Shown here one piece after another: positions 1 to 10,300 of a stretch of 64,000 nt of DNA; within the stretch, counting starts at the first letter, position 1; each line of letters begins with the position of its first letter. The stretch spans positions 62,001 to 126,000 of the forward strand of contig NZ_CP087722.1 of assembly GCF_024972735.1 (NCBI RefSeq), written 5' to 3'. This DNA comes from Halalkaliarchaeum sp. AArc-CO. GTDB lineage: Archaea > Halobacteriota > Halobacteria > Halobacteriales > Haloferacaceae. The notes beneath the pieces are model-generated. The model had not been told where the DNA came from, did no database searches, and saw nothing but the letters and a program-made list of their open reading frames with translations. The translations under genes and the position numbers were made by a program.

Positions 1-147
1 TAGGTCCTCCGACTGGTGTGTGGAGCCGAGGACGTTGCTAAAGACGACCTGGGAGAGATGAACTGGTTTCAGAGAGGCAGAGGTTGCTTTGAATCCGAAT
101 GCGGCTTCGGATGCGTCAGAGTTGATGTCGTTGAGTCTCATTGGCAT
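1..147 (-). CDS. Hypothetical protein, 3' end outside the window
   Basis: The first 49 codons are visible, starting at the ATG at 147 (MPMRLNDINSD...). The start lies 6 nt beyond the stop of the ATPase gene, and a GGAGGTG ribosome-binding-like sequence overlaps that stop. This tight spacing makes it the third gene of the minus-strand half of the defence-type island. The visible part is too short for a family call. Serine and acidic residues are frequent and no membrane segment is seen. Confidence 0.6.
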   Translation of the reverse strand, partial: MPMRLNDINSDASEAAFGFKATSASLKPVHLSQVVFSNVLGSTHQSEDL

Positions 148-153
148 CGGTGT

Positions 154-1713
154 TCACCTCCGCTCCATCTGGTACCGGTCATCGTTGACTGTCAGGATCT
201 CGAGTTCCCCGGTTTCCGTGTCCATGATGTGGACAGTGCCGTAGTCCTCATCGTGGCTTTCCCTGTACTCGATTTCCTCCATAAACTCTAGCAACTGCTG
301 CTCTTCCTCTCTGCCGCGTAGGATGTAGGGGATGTTCCCTTCCAGAGTACCGAGTGTCTCTGATAGATCCGGGTCGATTCGGAGTCTAACTGTCGAGTCC
401 CGGCCTTCGTATTCGAGGACGTGGTGGTCGTGGTTGTAGTCCATAGCATCGCTGATCTCTGGGTGGAGCTGCGGGACCCGGCGGTTTAGCTCGCGTTTCG
501 GAATTTCTGTCCGGGAGATCAGGGACAGGGAGCTTTTGGACCGGTAGTTATGGGAGAGCCAGACTCGGAGGTCGGATCCTTTGGAGGAGTCCGGCATGAA
601 GTAGCTGTTAATCATCTCTATGACGTCCTCTTTCACGCTTTCGTCCGGACGTTCTCTGTTCCGCTGGTTGTGGAAGGAGTAGTTGGTCTCGTGGTAGAGG
701 TCGCGGGCGTCGTAGTCTTTGATGGCTACGTCCTCGAAGTAGAACTGGCGTTTCTTTTCGATGAAGCGTTGGTCGACTTCTTCCTCTGAGTCTTCTTCGT
801 CCCTCCGTGAGACCTCTTCTTCGGCGTCTGCCCAGAGCTTGCTGTCGATGAATGGATGGGTGAGATCGCGGGGATGGAAGTATTCATTCAGGAGGGTGAA
901 GATCTTCCCGCTGCCGTTGAAAGCGAGGTTGTAGTATTTCAGGTCTTCGTCGAAGTCGGTGACGCTCTCTTCTTTGGCTCCGGTGATACAGTAGGCGAGA
1001 AAGTTCAGTAGGTCACGGACGGTGACGTGGGCGTCCAGTTGGCCGACCGACTGTAGGAGGCGGATGATGTTTTCTCTGACCCGGTCGTTCCGCATCTTGT
1101 CCATGTTGTAGGCGATATGGCCGTCGATGTCGTCGCCGTTGTTCTCTTTCAGGAACTTGTTCGAGGTCAGGTTCTCGATGGCCTGGCCGATGACCTTGCG
1201 TGTGAGGATGTTCCTGTTGTTGAGGTCGATGACGACGATAGAGTCGAAGTCAGCGTTGTCGGCTTGGTCTTCGTCGTAGATGATCTGATTCTGGAACTGG
1301 CTTCGAACTTTCTCCAGGAAGGGATATTCGTCGGCGTGCTGGGTTGTCATCTCGTAAAGAGGGCCATCGTTGATAGCTAGGATACCGGGCCGGCCGTCGC
1401 CGAGGGCGTCCTTCCATTTGTCGAGTAGGACGGTGTAGTCGTCGTATTCGGAGGCGTCGGAGAGATAGAAATAGTCGGGCTCAGGGTACTCGGGCTTCAT
1501 CTGCAGGATGTACTGGGTTTTCCCGTCCCCAGGGTTCCCGGTGAGAACGATCTGTTTCCCGTTTTCCAGCGCGTCCTGCAGGTATTCTTCACCGTCCAGG
1601 CGGGTTGTTATGTGTATCTCTCTGCGTTGCTCGTCGGTGAGTTGTTCAGCGAAGCCTCCCTGTGCCAACTGCGAAAGGAATCGTAGATTCAGTGTCGATG
1701 CTTCAATTCCCAT
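154..1713 (-). CDS. P-loop ATPase of the defence island
   Basis: The 519-residue protein has a clear Walker A motif, GNPGDGKT, at residues 59-66. Short hydrophobic strands follow (YFYLSDAS; GILAINDGPLYE; IVVIDLNNRNIL), the last a likely Walker B or sensor strand. The middle and C-terminal parts are highly charged and match no family I can name. The overall look, with a DGKT P-loop and an INDG-type strand, resembles the DptF-like or AAA-type ATPases of defence loci, but this is a weak similarity read by eye. It lies 40 nt downstream of the DruA-like gene on the same strand and is followed after 6 nt by another gene, so the three are probably cotranscribed. Inferred role: the NTP-driven switch or loader of the island's antiviral complex. 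Confidence 0.7.
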   Translation of the reverse strand: MGIEASTLNLRFLSQLAQGGFAEQLTDEQRREIHITTRLDGEEYLQDALENGKQIVLTGNPGDGKTQYILQMKPEYPEPDYFYLSDASEYDDYTVLLDKWKDALGDGRPGILAINDGPLYEMTTQHADEYPFLEKVRSQFQNQIIYDEDQADNADFDSIVVIDLNNRNILTRKVIGQAIENLTSNKFLKENNGDDIDGHIAYNMDKMRNDRVRENIIRLLQSVGQLDAHVTVRDLLNFLAYCITGAKEESVTDFDEDLKYYNLAFNGSGKIFTLLNEYFHPRDLTHPFIDSKLWADAEEEVSRRDEEDSEEEVDQRFIEKKRQFYFEDVAIKDYDARDLYHETNYSFHNQRNRERPDESVKEDVIEMINSYFMPDSSKGSDLRVWLSHNYRSKSSLSLISRTEIPKRELNRRVPQLHPEISDAMDYNHDHHVLEYEGRDSTVRLRIDPDLSETLGTLEGNIPYILRGREEEQQLLEFMEEIEYRESHDEDYGTVHIMDTETGELEILTVNDDRYQMERR

Positions 1714-1753
1714 ATTTTACCTTTGATGTTGGTGACCGAATATTCCCGCCATG

Positions 1754-3871
1754 TTAACTGTTGCTTATAATGAACTCGCTGAGGCTGGCTTGTCGTTTGT
1801 CGAAATCGATCTCGCTGCTTAGTTTGAACTCTTGCTTGTCGAATTTCCTGATGTTTTCCAGGACTTCTTGTTTTTGAGCTCTCATGCTTGCCCAGCGGTC
1901 GATCCAGTGCTGGTAGATTGACTCCTGTTCTTTCTTCGGGTCGTCGAACTCCCAGTAGTATTCTGGGTCGTCGTCGATTCCGAGGAGGTAGTTCTGTGAG
2001 TTCTCTGCGAGGTCGATTCCGTATACGATCCGCCTGGATTCGTGTTTCAATAGGTCCGTTTCTAAACCGCAGTTCTTCAGGCCGCGGCGGATCTTCCGGA
2101 TGCGGGGAGAGACACCTTCTCCGAACCGGCCTCGGACGACCTTGCGTCCTTCCTCTAACTGTGTGACCTGGCTAAGCCGTTTCCGTGTCTCTGGGCCGAA
2201 CTGGATTGAACCGTAGCCTTCTGTGTAGCCGATCTGGTCGTATTCGATCTGTCCGTTGTCGGTTGGAACCCGGATACGGTCGTACTGAGCGCTTCCGATC
2301 TCAAACAGGCCGGTGGTGTCAAGGAAAACCAGTTCGTTCGGCTTGCTCACTGCTTCGCCTTTCATCGAGCTGGCGATTTCGCTCTGGTAGTCGCCGTACT
2401 TGTCCTGGTACATGTTGATGACCTTGGGACCAGTCAGGGCCATCGCCACGAGCTTCCCGCCGAGGATACGGTTGTAGGGGGGGATAGCACCGCAGACCAT
2501 AATGTTCATCATCCCGGCACCGACCCGCTCCTTTTTGATCTCCTTCAGGGCGGTTTTGATGGCTCGTCGCCCAGAGTCGTTGTTCAAACCAGTTCTGATG
2601 AACTCGACGTCGTCTTGGTCGCTGTGTTCTTGGAAGTATTTCCGGTCGCGGAGAAGCTTTTGAAGCGCCCGTGCCCGTTTTTTCCGGAATAGGGCTGTTT
2701 CGCTTCTTTTTTCCCAGTCCTCTATCTTCTCTGGATTCTCGTCTGCTCCTTCTTCGATTCTCTGTTCAGCTTCCTCTTCTATCTCCTCGAGGATCTCGAT
2801 AACTCGTTCGTCCGGATTGACGAAGCTTTCCTCGGAGAGTTCTGGGTGTTCCTCTGCGAAGTCGTCGTGCCGGATGTTGGATATCGCGTCCTTGATGGAG
2901 TTCTCCAGAGCTTCTCGTATTTCGGTGCAGAACTCGCTGATCCGTTCTTCGTATTCTTCCTCTGTTTCCAGCCATTCTGTGTTGGTGACTGTACGGGTTT
3001 TCTTGTCCGACGTCCGCTTCTCCTCTGGCAGTTGTTCCTCGTATTCGTGGACCCGTTTCTTCCGCTGTAGTTTATCTTCGACAGCGTCGATCGTCCAGCC
3101 GATGTAGTCATCCCTGACTGACAGGTTCATCATGGGGCTTGCCAGTGTCGCAATCCCCATCACTGGGTCTTTTGGCTTCGCTGCATTTCTAATAAGAAAA
3201 TTGATGTTTCTTCCGGGGACCGTGTTATATGGTGTTAGCCATGTGTAGCGGAAGTATCGCCAGATATCCATTAGGTCCAACTCGGTGTGTTCGCACTTCT
3301 TCCCTTTCTCTACTTTCTGTATATAGGGTTGGACAACGTCTTCCAGATCTTCCGCTATTTCCTCTTGGCTCTGATCTTGGAACGGCGCTAAGTCCTGGTA
3401 GAGTTGTTCTCCCCCAGTGATCAGTTCGAGGACGCTTCGCCCGCCGTTGGTGTTTCGGCGGGTGTCCCGCTCCATTTTCCGGACGAACTCACGGACGCTT
3501 TCCTCTTGGAACTGCGCCCGTCGTTCTTTCTGGAGGATGGCGCGTTCCTGTTTCTTGAATTCCTCTGGGTCATCTTTGTAGCGATCAGGATCCGGCCGAA
3601 CTACGTGTAGTTCAGAGTTTTTGCGAATGTCATAGTTGATCTCAATGAGATCCAGGAGAACCTCTAACGCTGCGAGATATCGAATCTGGCCTTCAGTTAC
3701 TTCATCCTCAATTTCGTTCTCGACATAGCGGATCTCGTCCTTGATGGCAACTTCCCTGTCGAGATCCTCCTGAAATTCGATCAGTTCATCGGTCAGAGCC
3801 TCAAATCGGCGTTGGTACTGGTCTGGGAGATTAGGCGAAAAATCTACTTCTCGTTCAGAATTCGCACCCAT
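1754..3871 (-). CDS. DUF4338/DruA-like protein (Druantia-like)
   Basis: The protein has 705 residues from the ATG at 3871 (MGANSEREVDF). A TTG start at 4006 would add 45 residues, but that extension is not acidic like haloarchaeal proteins, so I prefer 3871. The N-terminal two thirds are charged and helical. The core, roughly residues 450-560, has the pattern CGAIPPYNRILGGKLVAM, then IASSMKGEAV, then LVFLDTTGLFEIGSAQYDRI. From memory this matches DUF4338, the family of Druantia protein DruA. It is divergent from the plus-strand operon that carries a DruE-like helicase, which supports the reading. Bacterial DruA is about 400 residues, so the long N-terminal extension is unusual. The biochemical activity of the domain is not known to me. 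Confidence 0.55.
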   Translation of the reverse strand: MGANSEREVDFSPNLPDQYQRRFEALTDELIEFQEDLDREVAIKDEIRYVENEIEDEVTEGQIRYLAALEVLLDLIEINYDIRKNSELHVVRPDPDRYKDDPEEFKKQERAILQKERRAQFQEESVREFVRKMERDTRRNTNGGRSVLELITGGEQLYQDLAPFQDQSQEEIAEDLEDVVQPYIQKVEKGKKCEHTELDLMDIWRYFRYTWLTPYNTVPGRNINFLIRNAAKPKDPVMGIATLASPMMNLSVRDDYIGWTIDAVEDKLQRKKRVHEYEEQLPEEKRTSDKKTRTVTNTEWLETEEEYEERISEFCTEIREALENSIKDAISNIRHDDFAEEHPELSEESFVNPDERVIEILEEIEEEAEQRIEEGADENPEKIEDWEKRSETALFRKKRARALQKLLRDRKYFQEHSDQDDVEFIRTGLNNDSGRRAIKTALKEIKKERVGAGMMNIMVCGAIPPYNRILGGKLVAMALTGPKVINMYQDKYGDYQSEIASSMKGEAVSKPNELVFLDTTGLFEIGSAQYDRIRVPTDNGQIEYDQIGYTEGYGSIQFGPETRKRLSQVTQLEEGRKVVRGRFGEGVSPRIRKIRRGLKNCGLETDLLKHESRRIVYGIDLAENSQNYLLGIDDDPEYYWEFDDPKKEQESIYQHWIDRWASMRAQKQEVLENIRKFDKQEFKLSSEIDFDKRQASLSEFIISNS

Positions 3872-4092
3872 AGTAATCTGGTTGATGTGGCAAATCGTTC
3901 TCTGCTGAAATCCAAAAGAGTATCGACTCAGATCAGTCCACACCCCTAAACGATCTAAGGGGTCTGCCACTATTATTTGGGAAATTATATGTTCGTGTTT
4001 CTTCAATAGATTTATTCTATCTGTCCCTCAGGTTTGATAACACATGCGTAAGGGGACTATCAGGACGTGCACTGGAGGGCTCCGATCCAGTC
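3872..4092. promoter_or_regulatory. Divergent promoter region of the defence island
   Basis: This 221 bp gap separates the two divergent halves of the island. AT-rich stretches occur around 3970-3996 (minus-strand CATATAATTT) and 4005-4030. They could serve as TATA boxes for the DruA-like gene and the plus-strand operon respectively. No clear palindrome for a dedicated regulator is seen. A single shared control region is inferred from the layout. Confidence 0.4.
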
Positions 4093-5547
4093 GTGAGTAA
4101 ACTTTCTATCCCCTTCGGACTCGACCCGGAGGGAACGAAAACTCCAATAGAAGAGGCCCAACGTAAGTCAGACTACTACCGATGCCCAGAATGTGGCGAA
4201 TTCCTAACCCCTCGTATTGGGACTCAGCGTCAGTACTTCGCTCATAAGCAAGGCGTTCTGGAGGACATTTCCTGTTCTCTGTCCAGCGACGAGGGTGTTG
4301 AAAAGATGATCGAGGATCTCCGTACTTCAGACATCGAAGAGGGTGAACGTGAGCGGTCGATTCGAACCTATCTCGGGCAACGCCATGACGGGGGCATCGA
4401 ATTATTTGGCATCGTTCCATCACTCGATTGGGATCAAATCCAAGAAGATGAGAACGTGGACACACTCTTAGAAAACGTCGAAATCGAGGCAACAGGAATC
4501 ACACATCCCCCTGTACCGAGTAACTTCCACCCATCAGAGGCAGAGGTCACGCTTGAGCTTGACCCAACAGCGGATAGTTTCGAACTTCAAATCTCAGGTC
4601 CAGATGCCCTCGGAAGTATTACCGGCACTTGGACTACTTCAGGGCTCCAACACGGTGATCTCTTTGTTGGTGACGAAACTCGGGCGAAGCGATATAACTC
4701 GGATCACCAAGTGCGCAAGGATACGTGGGTATATCTGGTCTCAAAGAATCCCCCAAAATCCGAAGTATCGTTCGTTGACATTTACGACTTCGCAGATGTA
4801 TCCTTAGTCGGGTTCCGGGCGTCCGAAAAGACGGAACCATTTCTCGATCGCTATGGGGGAGGTCTTAGTGCAGAAAACTACGGCTTCGATGCTGACGTTG
4901 TATTACCCGCACACACAAACCCAACCGTTGAGGCACCCCTATACGCACCACCAGAGGAATCAGTTCTCGTCGGAGTTACTCCTTCCGAAGAAGTCGACCC
5001 AATATTCGAGGTCGTTTCCATCCCCAAAGATGCAAACGAGACAGTCGAAATCGACCGGACTGGAGCGGGAAATCCTCGTTACTACACAACTGAGGTACCC
5101 TCTGATGGATCACGGCGTGTGAGTATCCACCAGCGGAACTCCGATCGGCATCGTCTGATCCACCTCCACCCATCCGAAGAATCGACGATCATAGACGCTA
5201 GCGAGCCAGAATCACGACGAATTGGTATTGAAATCCAAGATGAGGAGCATCGTGACTTTCTCTCACCTATCGAAGGCCCGTCTTCGAAGCGTATGCCCAT
5301 TGGTTTCAATCCTCATTTATTACATACCAACCTCGAATATGTCGGGCCAGAAGACCTCGAACTGGAAGTAATCGCTACATTTGCTGAAGGCGCATCACTC
5401 GGTCCGACAATCAGCCGAGACGTAACAGCAATCGGTGACATTATCTCGGAGGTCGTCCACTGGGTAGAGAGCGGCTGTAATGAACTCGAGATCCGGTTCA
5501 ATGGAATTGGAACTATATCGATCTGCTTTCCGCAGAGGGAACAATGA
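4093..5547 (+). CDS. CoiA-like zinc-finger protein, first gene of the helicase operon
   Basis: The 484-residue protein starts at a GTG. Near the N-terminus it shows YYRCPECGEFLTPR, then QRQYFAHKQG, then a later ISCSL cysteine. A zinc ribbon followed by an FAHK-type histidine is typical of the N-terminal domain of the CoiA family. The nuclease core of CoiA is not evident; the remaining ~380 residues look beta-rich and acidic. The next ORF overlaps its stop by 4 nt (ATGA), so translation is probably coupled. In this setting it may be a nucleic-acid-binding or sensing subunit of the defence complex. The family call rests on the N-terminal motif only. Confidence 0.6.
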   Translation: MSKLSIPFGLDPEGTKTPIEEAQRKSDYYRCPECGEFLTPRIGTQRQYFAHKQGVLEDISCSLSSDEGVEKMIEDLRTSDIEEGERERSIRTYLGQRHDGGIELFGIVPSLDWDQIQEDENVDTLLENVEIEATGITHPPVPSNFHPSEAEVTLELDPTADSFELQISGPDALGSITGTWTTSGLQHGDLFVGDETRAKRYNSDHQVRKDTWVYLVSKNPPKSEVSFVDIYDFADVSLVGFRASEKTEPFLDRYGGGLSAENYGFDADVVLPAHTNPTVEAPLYAPPEESVLVGVTPSEEVDPIFEVVSIPKDANETVEIDRTGAGNPRYYTTEVPSDGSRRVSIHQRNSDRHRLIHLHPSEESTIIDASEPESRRIGIEIQDEEHRDFLSPIEGPSSKRMPIGFNPHLLHTNLEYVGPEDLELEVIATFAEGASLGPTISRDVTAIGDIISEVVHWVESGCNELEIRFNGIGTISICFPQREQ

Positions 5548-7370
5548 ATCTGGAACCCGGTGACGAGTTTACAGCGGAAGTAGACAAAATTACGAAACGG
5601 AGAACTTGCACCGTCAAATACGATGGGGAAGGGATTAATATCGGCCCGGTCACGTGCGAACCAGGTCGTTCGGTTCGATTGCGGTATCTCGGGGCGGATT
5701 CAGTCGCTGGAACATCGATACATTTCGCGCTTTGTCTGACCGATGAAGTTCTCGCGGACGATTATAAAGATCACATTCGACGCCATGTAAGCGGTCTTCT
5801 TCCTGATCAACCTCCACAAGAGGGAGAACAAACCTACATAGAGGTGGATAAGATCGACGAGTACGGCCTCGGACTCGCAGTTGCCGGAGGTGAACTCGTC
5901 GAACTCGGACCAGTACAAGCAGATGAGGGCGACTTAGTACACGTTGTCGGACGCGAACCGGGATATGCAGAGATCCTAAACGCAAGAGCCCGTGGGAAAC
6001 GCTACAGGATTCGCTTCAATATTCTCCGTGAGCGCTGGGACAAACTCCCTATCAAAAAGGGCGAGTCATTCACGGCAACGATAGATGACACCGATGGCAG
6101 TAATCTCATCGCGTATGTGGACGGGTTGCCTGTCCATTTCTCTGGAGGCAAAGCCCGTATCGGACAAAAAATCGAAGGGGAACTCATTAGATTTCACCGA
6201 GACCGCGGAGTTGGCAAAGTGACAAAGGTCTATGATTCGGTTGGTGATATCGAAGATCCCGGGCACGATACTCGGATGCAGCAACTTCAGCAAGTGGGAT
6301 TCGGCCAAGAACCGTTTCGTGCATTCGCTACGCGGTTTACTGACGTAAGTGGCGACCAACTACCATCGACCGAGATCGGCATCCGAGACGCCATAGTCGG
6401 TGAGGCAATCCGACTCGGTCTTGCTGAGAAAGCTGAATCGGGTGGCCAACAGTATCCACAAGCACACATCACCGCAATCCGCCACTGGGTTGTCCATAAG
6501 CTGGCAGCTGTTCTCGGACAGCCAGTCGCTGGTGCCGACGAAGTATCCGATGATGTCGGGTGGTTCCGGGCAGCATTAACAGAGCGTACCGGCCCCACAA
6601 TAACGTTCCTCGGTGATGTGATACAACTCTCACAAGGGTACTATGCTCCAGCACCGACGCGAGCTGTAATGATCTCCGAATCTGAGGCCGTGCTCGTTTC
6701 AGGGGATCCAAGTCGCCCATTCATAGAGTCCGGTCTTGATATCGAATTTCGGGGATTGACGCGGATTCTTACTGACACCAGTGAAGCAGAATTGCGTTCG
6801 AGAGAAATCCCCGTTCAATCTAAAGACGAATACATCGGTTTAGACGAGGCGCCGATTACGACGCCAGCCACACTACGTGAGTATATCGAACAGCGACCGC
6901 AGGAGTCGTGGGAACCGGAGGAAGATTGGGCACCATACACTGGACAGTACTATGGATTTACCGTAGACGGTGAGCCGCTCGTCATTGAAGAGGCAGACGG
7001 AACTGCAATCAGCTTGTGGCGAGTTCCAGTCGAATACGGCGCCGATACCTACCAGTTAAAGGTACAATCGGGCGACGGCAAAACAAGGGCTGTCACTATT
7101 TCGCCGAAATACCGCAAGCATGCGTGCCTAATCCTTGACTCAATGGCTGAAGACCCACAGACAGTTGAACTCACCGCATATGACGAGGAGGTCTTATTGA
7201 GCTGTGACTTTGTACCGCCGCGGGCACAGATGCGTTGGCTGTACGCAGTCGGAGCAGAGTGGCTTGAAACATCGTCGTATCAGCTTCAATGGCGAATTTC
7301 GGACACTGATGCTGATTCAGTGCGAGAGGTCTTCGACGAACTGCCCGTGACCATCATCGACAACACATAA
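5544..7370 (+). CDS. Multi-TRAM/OB-fold protein of the defence operon
   Basis: The first ~230 of 608 residues contain three beta-rich units. Each begins like a TRAM domain (GDEFTAEVDKI; GEQTYIEVDKIDEYGLGLAV; GESFTATIDDTDGSNLIAYV) and continues with G-rich turns and a closing GxxV/GxxI strand. TRAM domains bind RNA or nucleic acid and are abundant in haloarchaea. A helical region follows (about residues 240-360). A C-terminal part contains YYAPAPTRAVMISESEAVL and a SGDPSRPFIE turn, and I cannot assign this part. It overlaps the upstream gene by 4 nt and is 1 nt from the helicase gene. By position it could stand in for DruB/DruC-like subunits, but I see no direct sequence proof. Confidence 0.6.
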   Translation: MNLEPGDEFTAEVDKITKRRTCTVKYDGEGINIGPVTCEPGRSVRLRYLGADSVAGTSIHFALCLTDEVLADDYKDHIRRHVSGLLPDQPPQEGEQTYIEVDKIDEYGLGLAVAGGELVELGPVQADEGDLVHVVGREPGYAEILNARARGKRYRIRFNILRERWDKLPIKKGESFTATIDDTDGSNLIAYVDGLPVHFSGGKARIGQKIEGELIRFHRDRGVGKVTKVYDSVGDIEDPGHDTRMQQLQQVGFGQEPFRAFATRFTDVSGDQLPSTEIGIRDAIVGEAIRLGLAEKAESGGQQYPQAHITAIRHWVVHKLAAVLGQPVAGADEVSDDVGWFRAALTERTGPTITFLGDVIQLSQGYYAPAPTRAVMISESEAVLVSGDPSRPFIESGLDIEFRGLTRILTDTSEAELRSREIPVQSKDEYIGLDEAPITTPATLREYIEQRPQESWEPEEDWAPYTGQYYGFTVDGEPLVIEEADGTAISLWRVPVEYGADTYQLKVQSGDGKTRAVTISPKYRKHACLILDSMAEDPQTVELTAYDEEVLLSCDFVPPRAQMRWLYAVGAEWLETSSYQLQWRISDTDADSVREVFDELPVTIIDNT

Positions 7371-7371
7371 C

Positions 7372-10300
7372 ATGAAATCAATCAAAGAAGTCTCGGAAGA
7401 GCTCGAGAATGACCTTCAACAGTACATCGAATCACGTTACCACCTCCATCACCCGCGGCTTCTCAAGGAACGTCGTGCCCTGATGGACGAGGGAGAGACG
7501 GCCACCGAACCGTGGGTCGAGGCTACACCGACCTATGTTTCGGGGGATTCCCTCAGAGAACTGGGCTTGCCGAGCGAAGTCGTCGATTTGCTGAAAGATC
7601 TCGAAAACGACGAACTCGACATCTTCGATCCGCCGTACAATCACCAGGCCGACGCTCTTCAATCGTTCTTCAACGACGAGGACGACCTCATCGTATCCAC
7701 CGGGACGGGATCCGGGAAAACAGAGATTTTTCTTTACTCAATTCTGGGTCAGCTCGCCCAAGAGGCAGCACGAGGAGAGACAGCTGACCAACGGGGGATA
7801 CGGACATTAGTTCTCTATCCCATGAACGCCCTCGTCGCGGATCAACTCTCGCGGATGCGCCTACTCTTCGGTGATAAGGACGGGGCAGATACACTTGAGG
7901 ACTACATGGGTCGGCGGGTACAATTCGGGATGTACACGAGCCGTACACCCTATCACGGGGAGTATGACACCAGCAAGAACGATAATCTAGTCAAACCGAT
8001 TATCGACCGGTATCTCGACTTGGAGGAAGAACAGCCCAATCTCTATGAACAACTCGCAGAGAAAGGCCGCATTCCAGCCAAGGACCTCGAAGGGTTCCGG
8101 AATAAGGGCAAGAAAAAGGAGACACATTTCCGTACCCAACCCGGCGATACTGAACTATTCACGCGTCAGGAAATGCACACCCGCGATGGAAGCAACCCCC
8201 ATGGCGGGACGCCTGATCTCCTGATTACGAATTACTCGATGCTGGAGTACATGCTACTCCGGCCGATCGAACAACCCCTCTTTGAGGATACCCGTGAATG
8301 GCTGGCCGAGGACGAAGAGAACGAGTTGAATATCGTCCTCGACGAAGCTCACCTCTACCGAGGCGCCCAAGGAGCAGAGGTGGCACTCCTGTTGAGCCGC
8401 TTGCTCCAGAAACTCGGGATATCTCGCGAACGTGTGCGCTTCATCCTCACGAGTGCGACGATGGGCGAAAACGTAGAGGAAGCGGCCCCAGACTTTGCGG
8501 CCCAGCTCACAACCGGAGATCCGGACGATTTCTCAGTAATCACCGGTGAACAGGTGGAGTACGAAGGTGGAGAACCGAGCGAGAAACGCACGGCGCAACT
8601 CCTAGAGCGGGTTGGTTACCAACTCGATGATCCGTCGAAGATTCGTAACGTTGCGAGCGAACGAGGCTGGGATCCTCTTGAAAGTAATGACGTAGAATCG
8701 GTCCGTTCGTACCTCGCTGACCAGTTAGTCGATGACCCACTCTTCAGGTTAGCGCACGAATACCTTCGTGAAGAGCCACTGCGCCTATCGGTGCTTGCCG
8801 AAGAGTTGTTCGAGGACATCGATCAGGAGCTGGCTCGTGAGGCGACGGGCAATCTTCTGTACCTTTGTACCGAGGCCCGCCAGGGAGAGGACCAGGCGTT
8901 GCTTCCGACACGCCTGCATATGTTCCTCAAAGGGCTCCCCGCCCAGTATGCGTGTGTCAATCCTGAATGTAGCGGCCGCCGAGTTACGGAGGGGGAGAAC
9001 CTCCTTGGGCGCATCTACAGTAATCCGCACACGACCTGTGAGTCCTGTGGCAGTCGCGTCTTCGAACTGATTAGCCACCGCACCTGTGGAGCAGCATATC
9101 TGCGTGCCTATCGACGCTCTGACGACAACCGCGGGCCGACGTTCCTGTGGTCAGATCCTGAGAGCAGCGAGGACTTGGACGAGCTCCATCTCTTAGTTGA
9201 GGAACCTCGGGATGACCCGAATCCAGACCACGAACACGGACGCTCGCTCGCCGAGACGACGACCTCACGAAACCTCTCGATTGCCTCCGGCCATCTTGTT
9301 GATGATCGGCACGTGGGCGACGAAGGGCCGACCACTCATATCGAGGTTCAGGTCCCGACTGAAGAGCCGCCGGACGAGGACGGTGCATGGAGCTGGACTC
9401 AATGTCCGGCGTGCGGGATCAAAGAGCGACGCCGTCCCAATGGCGACACGAAGGTCGAAGATCTGGTCACCAAAGGTGAGGAACCATTCGCGCACAGCGT
9501 CCGCTCGATGTTCGGTATCCAGCCGACCGACCCACTCAAAGAGGAGTTCCCCAACGAGGGGCGCAAGGTATTGTGCTTCTCTGACGGTCGACAGAAGGCG
9601 GCCCGCTTAGCTCGCGATCTCCAATCGAACGTTGAATCCGACTCGTTCCGCGAGGTCCTAACCGACATTATTGGATCCGCAGATGGTGAGATCACGATGG
9701 ATCGGTTGTTCGCCGAGTTCGCAGTCTACTGTGCGAAAAACAACATCGTATTCTTCGACGACAGCGACCAATACACGAATCAGTCGGGTGTCGTGTATAA
9801 GGGTTCACGCTCCCACTTCGAGGATATTCGTGAGAACCTGTCCGATATTGTCGATGAGTACTACCTTGAGTCCATCGACGATATTCCGGAGGTGCCAGCC
9901 GCACGCAATGCGTTGTCGGAGCGTCCCCGCCAGTATGAGGAACTTCTCCTCCGATCGTTGGGCGATGAACAGTACTCCATCACCGGCGCTCTCGTCGGGT
10001 ACATTGCGCCGTCCGAGGAAGTGTTTGAGAAAATCGATGAAGCTGTCCCTGAAATTGAGACAGACCAACTCAAGAGCATCCTCATCGAGGCGCTTCGTCA
10101 TGCCTGCGAGGAACGGGCATTTGATTCAAGCATTGAAGCCAGACGACGTTCGAACTCCTATCCCTACCAAAATTGGATTGACCCGGACGATACGGGGCTC
10201 CCCCACAGCGAAATAATCCCTGAATATGTTGTAGAATCACTCGACGACGAAGTGCCGGAAGAGGCGTGGAATAGTCTGAGACGGGCGTTGATGACGACAG

